From Ichthyophis bannanicus (lineage: Eukaryota > Chordata > Amphibia > Gymnophiona > Ichthyophiidae), in contig CM066033.1 of the NCBI GenBank assembly GCA_033557465.1, forward strand, positions 1,306,867,519 to 1,306,931,518: a DNA stretch of 64,000 nucleotides. The letters are read 5' to 3'. Within the stretch, counting starts at the first letter, position 1. Each line of letters starts with the position of its first letter. Positions 23,650 to 33,996 of the stretch are shown here, one piece after another. The notes beneath the pieces are model-generated. The model made no database searches and was not told where the DNA came from. It saw nothing but the letters and a program-made list of their open reading frames with translations. The position numbers and the translations under genes were made by a program.

Positions 23650-23733
23650 GTAGCGTATCCCTACTGGGAGGAGTTTAACCTCCGACCATCCGTGCCTGAA
23701 GTATGTTGCCCCAACCACTAGACCACACCACCT
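23650..23733 (-). mobile_element. tRNA-like SINE head
   Basis: On the minus strand, box A GTGGTCTAGTGGTTGGGG (23709-23726) and box B-like GGTTAAACTCC (23670-23680), with an anticodon-arm-sized region between. Looks like a tRNA-derived SINE or tRNA pseudogene. Confidence 0.5.
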
Positions 23734-24914
23734 ACATGTCACTTCCTGCGTGTGCCACCCCCGTCGCCCAGGGCCCAAACCAACCCCCTCATCTGCTGTG
23801 TTGGTGGGTGCAGGCCTCTTGCGGGCTGGTGGTGCTGGCTGTGCCCATCCTTGCGACCATGGCCTCCAGTGCAGTGGCAATCCGTTCCGCTGCTGTCCGC
23901 AGCTGTTGCAGCTCTGCTGTGTGTCTGGCTGATCTCACTCCTTTACTTTTGCTCCACGCCTGACAAGTGCCTGTGGGTGCGAGGGACATGGTGATATGTG
24001 CTATTCCCCCTGCAAAGGCAACTGTCACACATGTACATGTCAGCCATATATCCCACAGGATCAGTCTGTCACACTCCCATGCATGGCACATAATCGCAAC
24101 ACAGGGACGCATGGTCAGACTTCTGTGTCCAATGAGCCATTCCCAAGCATGTCATGGGGCCCAATGATGGGTTGTGGGACACAAAAAGCCCTCACATACC
24201 TGTGTTGCAGCATGATCCATCCATATGCACTCTGCACAGTGGCCATCTAACATAGGTGAGGGGGCATGAGGGGTCATGGGACACACATGCGTATATCTCT
24301 GGGGCTGTCCAGCCAACATTGCTGGCACACATTACTAGGGTGCCCAGATACCTTTGATACACGCTCAGGACAGTCTATGATGCAGTTCACTGTTGTACCG
24401 TGCAAGTGAGACCTAGCAACCGCCCACTGCTGTCTGCACAGAGAACGTACTCTATTTCCACACGCCCCATTTGACATAGGGATCACAAACATTATGCTAA
24501 CCAACCATTACAGAGCACAGCATTTGACGTATCTGCGCAAACCAAAAGACCAAATACGCACATTGCTATGTCCTACAGTTGTGCGGGACCGCCCCGGAAG
24601 ACAATCTATGCTACCCTACATCGTGGCTTATAAACACAGACCTGAATGAAATGTTCCATCTTACGGATCACTGGTACCATCTTTAACATGCATTCTCTGA
24701 AGGTTTACAACAGCTCCGGGAAGATCAGGATGATAGCTCAGATGGCAGGTCACAATCCGGGCATTTCCAGAGTCAGGACAAGCCTCATGAACTCATGAAA
24801 ATCCTGATAGGTCCAGGACATCTGGGCACCCTACACATTGCAGACCATGTATGGACACTGTGATGCAATATCACAACCCATGTAGTGGTGACTATCACGT
24901 AGGGGGCCCAGATG

Positions 24915-25085
24915 ACCCTGTCTTGGTGGATCCCCAGGGAAAGCAGGGAATTAGTCTGCACGTGTGGGTATCATATGTACCGATGGAGCCTGTGCGGGAA
25001 TGCCCCCCAGTGTCCAATGGGTAAGCCTTTGGGAGCATCCCACAGTGCCTGCATGCTGGCATCCCGCCATTCCCAACTGCTTCTC
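24915..25085 (+). repeat. DIRS left inverted terminal repeat
   Basis: Aligns by eye with the reverse complement of 30385-30557. Clearest shared blocks are agcctttgggagcatcccac (25024-25043), gcagggaattagtctgcacg (24943-24962, diverged) and tgggtatc. Divergence between the repeats shows that the element is old. Confidence 0.8.
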
Positions 25086-25299
25086 CCCAGTTCATTGTGC
25101 TCTGCGGAGCCAGCAGGCTGTCATTCCTGTCACCGCAGGATGCATGGTCTCACTGCCACATTTCTGCGGTTGCATATGCCTTTCTGTAATTCTATCCTGG
25201 CACCGCTGGTTACCAGCTCATAGACAAATAAGGGGGTACTTTCCTACCATCCTGATGTGTCTTCTCAGGTACACGTGCCACCTCAGGCCATAGGCCCAA

Positions 25300-26800
25300 A
25301 TAGTTGGCCATCATCCTTGGGGAGCCCTCCTCAGGATCCAACATATGCTCAACATGTGGTGGTACTGTTTATGTCACCGACACCCATGGGTGGTGTCTCA
25401 TGGGTTTGGGACCTGATTATTCCATGTCCGAATGTGTGGCCTGTGGGATGTTATCGACTAAAGGTCGTATAGGTTGGGCAGCCAGCTCCAGTACCCTCTG
25501 TCCCTGCGATGCAGCCTTTGGTGGCATCGACATCCTCAAGGGCTTCCGCACCCTCCCATAGATCTCAGGTAACCAAACACACATCTGGCCGCACCTCTAT
25601 CGGTGTGACCCCTTCCAGGCTTCAGGATGCCTCTGGCGTTGCTCGTGGGGAACATATGCTGGCCACACAGACCCGGCGGGAGGCTCCAGCCCCCAAGCCA
25701 ATATCGGGGGTCAGGGACGTCCCGAAGCCTACACCCTGTCTGTGCCCCTGGGGCCATGCTGTGGGGTACCGGCTATCCTTGCCAGCACCACTACACAAGC
25801 ATCAGCATCATTGATGGAGCAGAGAATCCTGGTAGCGAATGTAGTCCACTAGCTCACCTTGCGGCAGCAAAGGCCTCTGTACCGCCACCAGACCTGCCCA
25901 CACGGTGCCGGGCACTGTTGTTGCAAACCCCGATACCATTACCGGTTGTCAGTAACCTCGGCGCCTGCGCACACGTTACCGAGTCGGGCTGTTACCAATA
26001 CACCAGTGCCAGGACCATCTGATGCGGATCGGTATGGGTATTGCTGCCAGGAGCACCCAGACAGAGGGTAGATCCCCATCTTCTGCTGGATCGGATAGGT
26101 CCAACAGCTCTGCGGATACTGGTGTGCCTATCCCTGTGGAACCCTCCTCTCCAGAGAGGAGGATGTCCCCCCCTGCGGACATGTCCTTACAGGATGTCAT
26201 CTGAGTTGTGGCGAAGGGTCTGGCTATCTCTCTAGCTGCTGAACCTGGGCCCAGGGCAATGGAGGTGGTGATGCCTCAATATCTCCAATCTCCCCAGGTG
26301 GCAGCAACGTGACCAGTGCATGAGATCCTGCATGATCACCTACTGCGAATGTGGGGGGGACACCTCTAACCACCTCTCCATGATCTCGTGGACTGGATAC
26401 CATGTATCGTGGTCCCTCCATCAGCTGGTGTCCTGGGAACACAGATCCCTCACCATTCAATCGTGGTGGGGTCTGCGATGAGGAGGATCAGATGTTCCAA
26501 AGGCATGCCTCTAATCCTCCTGGTCGTAGATGCATGACCCTAGATGCCTTTGGACACCGTGTCTTCCAGGCATCAATGCTATCAGCCAGGATACGCTCCT
26601 GTCATCTATCTATGGGAATGTTACTGAAGGAGGCCTCTGGGGATCTGGAACATCTGAGCCCTTGTATCCCAGACGACAGGTGATTTGGTCATCAGACTCA
26701 TGGCAGACATGCCCAGCACATGTCCACATTTGGCAAAAGAGCAGCCTTCGACTGCTTTGTGGGACATAGTAGGCCTCGGCCATTGCCATAGGTGCAGGAT
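25300..26800 (+). pseudogene. DIRS gag-like region
   Basis: At about 25346-25440 a zinc-binding pattern reads CSTCGG..., then DTHGWCLMGLGPD..., then ECVACG: C-x2-C, a D.H..C.. block with LG, and C-x2-C. This is the N-terminal motif common in vertebrate DIRS gag proteins, with the second-pair Cys of CL.CLG replaced (CLMG). Further on, a Ser/Pro-rich stretch (SSPERRMSPPADMS, about 26140-26190) and a VVAKGLAISLAAEPGP block follow. Stops break it into several frames. Assignment rests on order and the zinc pattern. Confidence 0.55.
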
Positions 26801-27419
26801 GAAATGCCGGGCTCCATGCCACTGACCTGAAGCACTGGGTAAAGGACAAACTGGGTAGTACCCCTTGTAATGGGGGGAGCCCTTTGGAGAACCTGGCAAG
26901 GGACAGCCAATGCAATGGATGCTGACAGGTACACCATGTGTAGGCTTTCAAATACAGATACTGCAAAACACAGAACTTTTAGGAGGCCTCCCTGCACCAT
27001 GAGGAAGAGGTCCTCTCAGTCCTACGACCAACAGGGACAACCTGCAGGCCACCCCCACTAGAAAGGGACAGCAGTCAGCTAAACAGAGAAGGCTACAGGC
27101 CTCCCTGTCCCTGGTGGTGCAGAAGGCTCAGCCTCCTCAGGGGCTTGGACTCCCTGCAAGGGAACGTGTGTTTCCTGGCTCCTAGGGGGCCAGACCCCAT
27201 CCCCATCCTAGGATGGCTCTGTAGATTTGCCACAGATGGAGCCACATAACAAAGAAGCGATGGACCCCAGGCGTTGTCAGTGAAGGCTACAAGCCTCCCA
27301 TCAGATGCCTGCCCCCTCCAACAGTAGTAGGAGGGTTCACCTCTCAGGGCAAACATTTGCTTCATGACGTCCATCTACTTCCAGGCCAAGGGGCAATATA
27401 GGACGTGCCCATCCTCCAA

Positions 27420-28480
27420 CAGGGCACAGGGTGTTACTCCCCCTACTTATGTATCCCAGAGATGAAGGGGGCGACAGGCCCATGTTGGACCCCCGTGAAC
27501 TGACAGGATATCTGTTGGGAGAGAGAGTCAGAATGCGTTCTCTGGGACACCTCAACCATTCCCTCACAGTCATGATTGGCTATGTTGTCTGGATCACAAG
27601 GCTGCGTACACTGATTTCCACCTCCACCCATCCCACAGACGATTCATATGTGCTCTCTGCCAGGGGACGCACTATCAGTATTGCGCCCTTCCCTTTGGCC
27701 TGTCCTCAGCTCCAAGTGTGTTTACGATGTGCATGGCTGTGGTAGCAGCGTGTCTCTGCACCCTCGAGATATTCGTCACCCCCTACCTAGATGGGTGGCT
27801 CATTTGTGCCCCCTCAGAGCTCGCGGCAACACATCCTCTACCCTGCACACTGCATCCTCTCCAGTATTCTGGTCTAGTTATCAACCTGCCCAGATCCAAT
27901 CTTACCCCCACTCAATCCTTGGAGATTACAGGTGCACAACTAGCCACCAGGGAGGTAAAGGCCTATCGTCCTTGCCATGTTGTCACCGCATTGTGCAGTT
28001 AGCTTCCTAAGCCGTGCTGGGGGCGCACCTCACCACTCGGGGGATACTACAACGTTCACGTCACCTGGCCCCCACAGTACATGTGGTCCCCTACACATGC
28101 CTCCATATTGGGGCAGCCCAATGGACATTGTCCACTCATTGTACCCAAGCATCAGGCAGCCTATCAGACAGGATACCGGTATCAACGCTCTGTATCTAGT
28201 CTCTCCCATGGTGGCATGCATCTCAGTATCTGTTGGTGGGTTCACCCTTTCTATTGCGCCCTCCTCAGACACCCTTGACAACAGATGCCTCTCAGATGGG
28301 ATGGGGAGCTCACCTCCAGGACCTCTCCACCCATGGCAGCTGGTCCGTTCAGGGGATTCCTTGCCATACCATTCATCTGGGACTCGGCGCAATAGGTCTA
28401 GCTCCCCAGGTGTTCCGCAACCAACTGCACGGCAAGAGGGCACTAGCTCACACAGACAATCACGTAGCTATGTCTGACGT
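27420..28480 (+). pseudogene. DIRS reverse transcriptase and RNase H
   Basis: Spread over shifted frames are DPRELTGYLLGERVRM (27487-27534), HLHPSHRRFICALC (about 27618-27660), QYCALPFGLSSAPSVFTMCM (about 27675-27735), PYLDGWLICAPSE (27781-27820), INLPRSNLTPTQSLEITGAQL (about 27882-27942), then TTDASQMGWGAHLQDLS (28278-28328) of RNase H. The RT active site YLDD is YLDG here, so a catalytic Asp is lost. RNase H keeps its first Asp. Neither can be translated as one protein. Confidence 0.8.
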
Positions 28481-28639
28481 GGGCAAGCAGGTGGGAACAG
28501 GCCCTCTGTCGCCATGCAACGAACCAGAGGACTATGGGCCTTTGCCGGAGGGCATCAGAGTCAACTCCAGGCAGTCTACCTTCCAGGCATTCACAGCTCT
28601 TGGCCAGACAGGCTCAGTCAGGGTCTGCCCTCACACACA

Positions 28640-28970
28640 TGTTCCCTTCACATAGACCAGGTCACCAGTGTCTTCCCACTCTGGGGAACTCCAGATATAG
28701 ACCTCTTTGCACGTACAGTGATTGCCAAATGTCCCCGGTTCTGGTCACGGTTTCCAACTCAGGGTTGTCCGGCCAGGGATGCTGTCCCCTGCCATTGGGG
28801 ACCGGACTACCTGTATGCCATTCCGTCCATCCCTCTACTTCCGCACACTTGTTCAGGCTTCAGAGTGACAGAGGTGCTATGATTCTCTCAGCCCCAAATT
28901 GGCCACGCCAGGTGTGTTTTCCTCTGCATCTGCATCTCTCAGGTTCCACCCCTGGAATCGGGGTCTGCTC
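28640..28970 (+). pseudogene. DIRS methyltransferase-like domain
   Basis: Reads PDIDLFARTVIAKCPRFWSR (about 28692-28751), then LYAIPSIPLLP (about 28811-28843), then SAPNWPRQVCFP (about 28890-28925). These correspond to the DLFA...N..., LYAFPP..LL and AP.WP.Q.W. blocks that follow RNase H in DIRS pol proteins. Frameshifts separate the blocks. Confidence 0.65.
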
Positions 28971-30190
28971 CAGATCTACTGTCACAGGAGGATGGGGTGC
29001 TATTGCATCCCAATACGCAGTCTCTGCATCCCAGAGCCTTGCTTCTGACAGCCTTTACCCCCTAGGCCGTCACCTTCGTCAGGACGTATGGAATGTCCTT
29101 CATGCCTCCGGTAGACCAACCACGAATCGCTCCTATGCTTTCATGTGGGGAAGGTTGAGCATCTGGTGTTCACAGAGGGGTCTCAACCCTCTTGTGGTTC
29201 CAGTGGTTTCATTATTGGAATGTCTCTGTCACCTTTCTAATGCCAGTGGCAGAACTCATTCATTTTGAGTCCATGTCAGTGCTATCGCATCTTCGTGCAC
29301 AGTCATCAATGGGGAACCTGTGCCATCTCATATCAGGAATCCTGAGAGGCCATCTTCTGCCAACAGCTCCCATGAAGCCTCCATCGGTGGCATGGGATCT
29401 GAACCTTCGTCTGGGGGAGCCTAAGAGGCTGCCTTGTGAACCTTTATCCACCACGTCCATGGGGCTCCTTTCCTAGAAGGTCCTGTTCCTCCTTGCAATC
29501 GCATCAGCAGGGCATATCAGTGCGGTGCAAGCTCTAGGGGCAGACCCACCTGATACACGGTTCCACCATGCTAGGGCAGTTCTTGGGACACATCCACTCC
29601 TCATGCCCAGGGTGGTCACGTCTGTCCATTTAAACCTGGAGATTTATGTGTCTGTTTTCTTTCCGCAGCCCCATGCATCACATGCAGAACGGACTCTCCA
29701 TACTTTGGACTGTGGAGGGCCTCTTGCCTCCTACCTGCAAGGGACTCAGCAGCATAGACGGTCCTCGCATCTCTTTGTAGCCTTTGATCCCTCTCACCTG
29801 GGTCATGCTGTCTTCAAGGGAACACTATCCAACTTGATTGGTCAGTGTATCTCTCATATATACCTGAGCAGACACCGTTCTCTGGGGGCCATAGCACAGC
29901 TCACATTGTGTGTGCCATGGCGGCCTCTATGGCTCATCTGCACTCTGTACCCCTTGACTATATTTGTCAAGCAGCTACCTGATCCTCGGTTCACACCTTC
30001 ACGGCCCACCACTGCTTGGATAATGTCTCCCACAGAGATGCCTCCTTTGGGCAGGCTGTTCCCCGCCACCTTTCCCATACATACTCAACTCCTACCCGCC
30101 ATCCCTCATACAGTGCCGGAGATCCATACCGGGACCTGTTACCCCTTCCCAGGGGCTCCCCACCTCTGTGGGTCCTATCCTGGTACCTAC
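28971..30190 (+). pseudogene. DIRS tyrosine recombinase
   Basis: N-terminal SAM-like region: SLLECLCHLSNASGRTHSF (about 29209-29265). Catalytic region: VQALGADPPDTRFHHARAVL (29525-29585), FFPQPHASHAERTLHTLD (about 29655-29710), SHLFVAFDPS (about 29767-29795), and in a third frame YICQAATWSSVHTF (about 29958-29997) and HHCLDNVSHRDASFGQAV (about 30008-30061), the latter around the catalytic Tyr region. The HxxR block near 29890-29925 is destroyed. Dead gene, but the order and motifs identify the family. Confidence 0.75.
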
Positions 30191-30257
30191 AGCTAGGGGG
30201 TCCAAACATATCAGGACAACTTCCTGGTTGTTCCTGGAGATAGCATAGTCATTCACT

Positions 30258-30308
30258 TTGTAACAGGTGATCTCTGGGAACAGCAGGTATAGGTCTGTAT
30301 TGCCCACC
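30258..30308 (+). repeat. DIRS internal complementary region
   Basis: taacaggtgatctctgggaacagcaggtat and following bases (30261-30290) are the near-reverse complement of the element's outer right end (about 30501-30555, ccctgctgttcccggaggtcacctgctac). An ICR just before the right terminal repeat is part of the DIRS circular-intermediate replication scheme. Confidence 0.7.
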
Positions 30309-30384
30309 CACCTCCCCCCGGAGTTGTATCACTCTCTCCCTTGCCCTATCTCTCTCTCTCATTTTGTCTTAGCTTTTGAGGCTC

Positions 30385-30557
30385 AACAGAGGTGAGGCAG
30401 TTGTGAAAGGCTGGACGCCAGCACGCTGGTGCTGTGGGATGCTCCCAAAGGCTTTCACATTGGATGCTGGTGAGCGTTCCCCCGCAGGCTCCGATGCTAC
30501 TGACAATACCCACATGTAGAGATGTATCCCTGCTGTTCCCGGAGGTCACCTGCTACA
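30385..30557 (-). repeat. DIRS right inverted terminal repeat
   Basis: Inverted copy of 24915-25085; the shared block gtgggatgctcccaaaggct lies at 30433-30452. Confidence 0.8.
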
Positions 30558-30739
30558 GGTGATTAACTACATTGCTCTGTGGTGCGCTTGCTTGGGGTAT
30601 GAGTCTGGCGAACAGCGCACATAGGTCTGTGCCCCTTACACATGCTGACCCCTGTGACGCCATGCTACACAGGGTTGGAATGCACAGGGCACCTGTCATA
30701 CCCCTCCCCCCCCCCCACATGGCTCTCGCCCTGTTATGT

Positions 30740-32259
30740 TGCCAACATGCAGTCTCCTTGTGCATCTGTGGACAACCCCCATGGGGATTCCTGTATATGC
30801 TCTTACCCACCTTCAGCATTGCGGCTCGCAGATGCAGTGTGGAGACGTAGCCCCTCCAGTGCAGTTGCCATGCGTGGGGTGGGTTGGCCTGCCGACCCTT
30901 GGGCCTGACTGGGGTGTTGGGTCTCCCCCCTGTTGGCGCCCGCATGGCCATGTTCGGTGGTGCAGCTGGCCTACACAGTGTCTGCCGTGCCCAGGGGCAT
31001 GTCCAACCCCTGCAGGTGCATGCCTGCCCCAGGTGTGCCGTCGCCATTGCTGCTGTTATCTGCTGACATCGTAGCCTCTGGCTCCTCACCATCCTGGAGC
31101 TCAGCCACTTTACACTCCTCGGGTGGCTCCATGATGCTGTAGTCACCTGCGTTGTGGGACGACATACACAACAGAGCTTGGATTGGTCCATGCACCTATG
31201 TACACCTGTGTGGTACATGCACCCCACAAGTGATGTGTGCTTGGCCATGCCCTGTGCGTGTGCCACATACTACTGCCACTACTGGTACCTGGCTTTGTGG
31301 AGGCACTGGCAAGCATACGCAGCACTGTGATGCTGCAGTCACCAGCTGCCAATTCGTGAACAGGGGTGCTTCACATTGTGTCAGTCAGTGCAGAAACAGG
31401 TGTGAGAAATGTGAGATGTTCAGGAGTTGTGCATACCAGGCAGCCAGGGGTTGGTAGGGGGTGGTGTTGGCACCATCTACGGGTGGGGGACAGGCCCATG
31501 CAGATGTCAGGGGCTGTGCTGGTGAAGGGGACACCTGTGGGCCTGGGGATGAGGGACAGGGATGATGTATACCACCAGGTTGGGGGGGGGGATAGGATGC
31601 AGGCCACATAGGCAGAGTGCTGTCACATCATGCCTTTGTGACAGCAGGATGTGATGTGTGTACCTACCTGCCCTGGGAGGGGCGGTGTCCAGTGCTTCCG
31701 GCAGGCCATGCAGGTATACTGGACCAAGCCGATCAGCCAGTTCCTGCTCTAGTGGAGTGAGTGTGGGGGTAAAGGGGCCTCCCCCACCTGTGCCCGCAGC
31801 ATGTTGCCGTTTCAGCGGCCATGTGGGCACGCACACCATGTTTTATGTCACTCATCCTTTTACATAGGCTCTCGAGGTCTCGGTGTGGTCCCCCTGCCTG
31901 CGATACAGCCTCCTGAACCTCCTCCCAGACACGTGTCCATGTTGCCACGGTGGTGGTACTGCTTTGCTGTCCATACAGGACATCGTAGTGTTCCAGGACA
32001 CTTGCCAGGAGGAGATGGTTCTCTTGAGGGTTGAACCGAACAGCCCTCCTCCTTTGCAAAGACGGCACTGGTTGCCGCTTGCGCTTAACGACGGGTGGTC
32101 CGTGTGTGCGCTGTGAGCCACACAGCCAGCGGCCTCCTCTGCCGGCCTTTCAGGGATCTCTGTGTCCTGCTGGACAAGCACACCCTCCTCCTCCACCACA
32201 CCTGCCCTGTGCTGATTCTCCATATTCTCCCACCCCCGAACCACTGGCCTCCACCTCAC
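30740..32259 (-). pseudogene. Harbinger accessory gene: Myb/SANT-like DNA-binding protein
   Basis: The minus strand encodes an acidic N-terminus (EEEGVLVQQDTEIPERPAEE, about 32160-32215), a basic KRKR patch (about 32075), then the Myb/SANT-like domain RFNPQENHLLLASVLEHYD...WTRVWEEVQEAVSQAG...LCKRMSDIKHGVRAHMA (about 31820-32040). A proline-rich TPTLTPLEQELADRLG segment follows. Exon 1 ends at a good donor (CAG|GTAGGTA; intron from 31667). Exon 2 begins after ..CAACGCAG at 31146 with GDYSIMEPPEECKVAELQDGEEPEA. A C-terminal MATALEGL coil-like piece lies near 30850. Such proteins help the Harbinger transposase enter the nucleus and bind DNA. Frameshifts near 32090 and 31810 and in exon 2 make it a pseudogene. 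Confidence 0.7.
31147..31667 (-). other. Predicted intron of the Harbinger Myb-like gene
   Basis: 521 bp between CAG|GTAGGTA (donor) and CAACGCAG|GTGACT (acceptor). Joining across it keeps an open frame from PRAG into GDYSIMEPP. No coding similarity inside. Confidence 0.55.
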
Positions 32260-32969
32260 ACCTGCTGCTTGTACCCACCTGCCCTCCCTGCTGCCTGCTC
32301 CTCACCTGTCTCTCCTGCCTCCCCTCCCCTCTCCCTCCTCCGCTCTGCCACACGCCCCTCCCCCTACCCCTCTCACTCTACACTACCACTCCCACTCACA
32401 GTATACTACACCTCTCACTGGCCCCTGGCACTATCTGGGCTCCACTATAAAACGCACACCTTCCCTCTCAATGTTACACATATCTGCAGATGTATTTGTC
32501 ATTTTGTATGGCGTAACGCGCGTTGCGCATGCATGCGGTACCACACCTGCATTGTGCGTACGTCACACGTGTATGCGCTATGCCGTACACAGCGTCTGGG
32601 TGGCGCATGCGCAACGAACGTTGCACATGCGCCACCCAGATGCTGTGTACGGCATAGCGCATATGCGTGTGACATACACACAATGCATGTGTGGTACCAC
32701 GCGCATACGCAACGCGCGTAGCCACCGCCCACGCGCAACATAGGTTTGACATTTAAATACACATGATTACTTGGGACACATTGAGGGGTTTCTATAGGAG
32801 AGAGTCTGTGACGTGGTTGTGAGGTTTGAGGAGTGTTAGAGGATGGTTCTTTGTGTAGAGTCACTGTGTGTGTGAGTGTTCTTTGGCTTGTGTGTCTGGC
32901 TCTGTGTCTTCGTCAGTGAGGTGGGTGTCAGTGTTTGTGTGTCATTGTGCATCTGTAGCAGTTGTGTGT
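32260..32969. promoter_or_regulatory. Shared intergenic region between divergent Harbinger genes
   Basis: Lies head-to-head between the Myb-like gene (minus) and the transposase (plus). Contains a pyrimidine-rich CTCC/CCTC stretch (32270-32400), the large CpG-rich palindrome (32515-32720), then a tttaaata box at 32752-32759 and gtgtgt-rich DNA before the transposase start. A bidirectional promoter is likely from the arrangement. Confidence 0.45.
32515..32720. repeat. 206-bp CpG-rich near-perfect palindrome
   Basis: Left arm 32515-32616 and right arm 32619-32720 are reverse complements at roughly 90 percent by eye, with only 2 bases (aa) between. Most mismatches are C/T or G/A, as expected from CpG decay. 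Arms carry alternating cgcg, gcatgc and acgt motifs (e.g. gcgctatgccgtacacagc at about 32575-32593). Reading either strand gives nearly the same open frame, which explains mirror-image frames here; neither is a real gene. Confidence 0.9.
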
Positions 32970-33793
32970 ATGGAAGCATTCCTGATTGTTGCCATTGAGG
33001 AGGACGCTGAGGAGGGGCTGCGGTTGCCTGATGGGGAAGATGGTGTCAATGGGGCTGCGGCACAGGGCATGGGTGTGGACCCGCTGCAACTCAGATCTGC
33101 AGCTGTGGGGACAGGCCGGGCAGGGGCTGTACCCGCACGGGGCAGGAGACGTGCAGAGGTGCGGCTCCACCAGCCTCACCTCTACAGGCCCAGGGCCCAG
33201 CTCCAGGGCATGCATGAGGACCAGGTCATCTCCCTCTACCACCTGAGCACGGGGGCTATTAGGGAGCTCTACGAGGATCTAAGACCTGACCTCGAGCCCC
33301 TGACTGCTCGGTCACATGCCATACCGGGTTTGGTCAAGCTCCTTGATGCTCTACATTTCTTTGCCTCTGACTGTTTCCAGTCATCTTTGGCCACAGTAGG
33401 AGGCATGAGCCTCCCCACCTTCTCACGCTGTCTCCACCAAATACTGCGTGCCATGGTCAGCCGGGTGGGGAATTACATAGCCCTTCCCCACACTAGGCAA
33501 CAGTGGGGGACTCTGAACCAGGCCTTTGAGGCGTTAGCCAGGATACCACATGTGATGGGTGCTATTGATTGCACACTTGTTGCCCTGGTCCCGCCAAGAG
33601 ACAGGGAGGTAGTGTTCCGCAACCGCAAACACTATCATTCCCTGAATGTTCAGGTTGTCTGTGATGCACATCAGCATATTCTGAATGTGGTTACCCAGGT
33701 TTGCAGGGTCCACCCATGACTCCTATAACCTGAAGCACTCAGCACTTTACACTCAATTCGAGGATGGACAATATGGGGACTGTCTATTGCTGG
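32970..33793 (+). pseudogene. PIF/Harbinger DDE transposase (HARBI1-like), exon 1
   Basis: Start chosen at the ATG at 32970 (MEAFLIVAIEEDAEEG). The N-terminal helix-turn-helix region reads LVKLLDALHFFASDCFQSSLATVGGMSLPTFSRCLHQIL-like (about 33333-33450, described in pieces: FFASDCFQ, MSLPTFSRCL). The catalytic core begins with GAIDCTLVALVPP (first Asp, about 33560-33596), then FRNRKHYHSLNVQVVCDA (about 33616-33670), and after a one-base frameshift near 33695, FAGSTHDSYNL (second Asp, about 33699-33730) and FEDGQYGD. It ends at ..LLLG, where ggg|tgtgta could be a donor (about 33793). The rest, with GDSGY and the last acidic residue, is not seen before the LINE insertion. Broken but recently so. 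Confidence 0.85.
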
Positions 33794-33837
33794 GTGTGTA
33801 TTTATCATTTCTGACGTGCACATGCTGTTCATGTTAC
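33794..33837 (+). other. Start of probable transposase intron, cut by the LINE
   Basis: After LLLG the sequence is gtgtgtatttatc..., splice-donor-like, and no longer resembles transposase. The LINE 3' end starts at about 33838. The sequence after 63812 may be its continuation. Confidence 0.4.
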
Positions 33838-33996
33838 ATAAGACATGCCATACTGGGTCAGACCGAGGTCCATCAAGCCCAGTATCCTGTTTCCAACAGT
33901 GGCCAATCTAGGTCATACGTACCTAGCAGTTTCCCCAAAAGACACAAGTTCCACAATGCTTGTACTGGGTCAAGCATTGATATCCTGGGTCCCTTT
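33838..33996 (-). other. CR1-type LINE 3' UTR
   Basis: 159 bp from the stop to the end. Carries the family-typical 'gggcttgatggacc...ctgacccagtatggc' segment also present in the copies at 1.4 kb and 17.2 kb, which the RT probably recognises, and ends tcttatgta, close to the (ttcttatg)n end of CR1. Confidence 0.85.

Larger units (their letters stand above)
21867..24911. other. GC-rich Harbinger-like noncoding background
   Basis: No intact gene. Contains a 23-base G run (22825-22847), a tRNA-like SINE head at 23650-23733, and a short minus-strand coiled-coil-like frame (AELQQLRTAAERIATALEAM, about 23850-23915). A possible acceptor at 23082-23093 is followed by gatagctgg, which could encode the GDS.. 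start of a Harbinger transposase exon, but the rest does not convince. The block ends at the DIRS left terminus. Confidence 0.3.
24912..30560 (+). mobile_element. DIRS-type tyrosine-recombinase retrotransposon, degenerate but structurally complete
   Basis: Bounded by inverted terminal repeats (24915-25085 and 30385-30557) and carrying an internal complementary region (about 30258-30308), the layout specific to DIRS elements. Between them, on the plus strand, the order is gag-like, RT, RNase H, a methyltransferase-like domain and a tyrosine recombinase, all with frameshifts and stops. No target-site duplication is evident, as expected for recombinase-mediated integration. It is inserted in Harbinger-like DNA next to the Myb-like gene. 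Confidence 0.85.

Noticed and set aside
32471..32752. Overlapping 90-codon frames on both strands with similar protein sequence
   Set aside because: Consequence of the palindrome: both strands read nearly the same DNA. No gene.
33838..33996. Long target-site duplication around the LINE
   Set aside because: Flanks share at most three or four bases (tta/taa), within chance.
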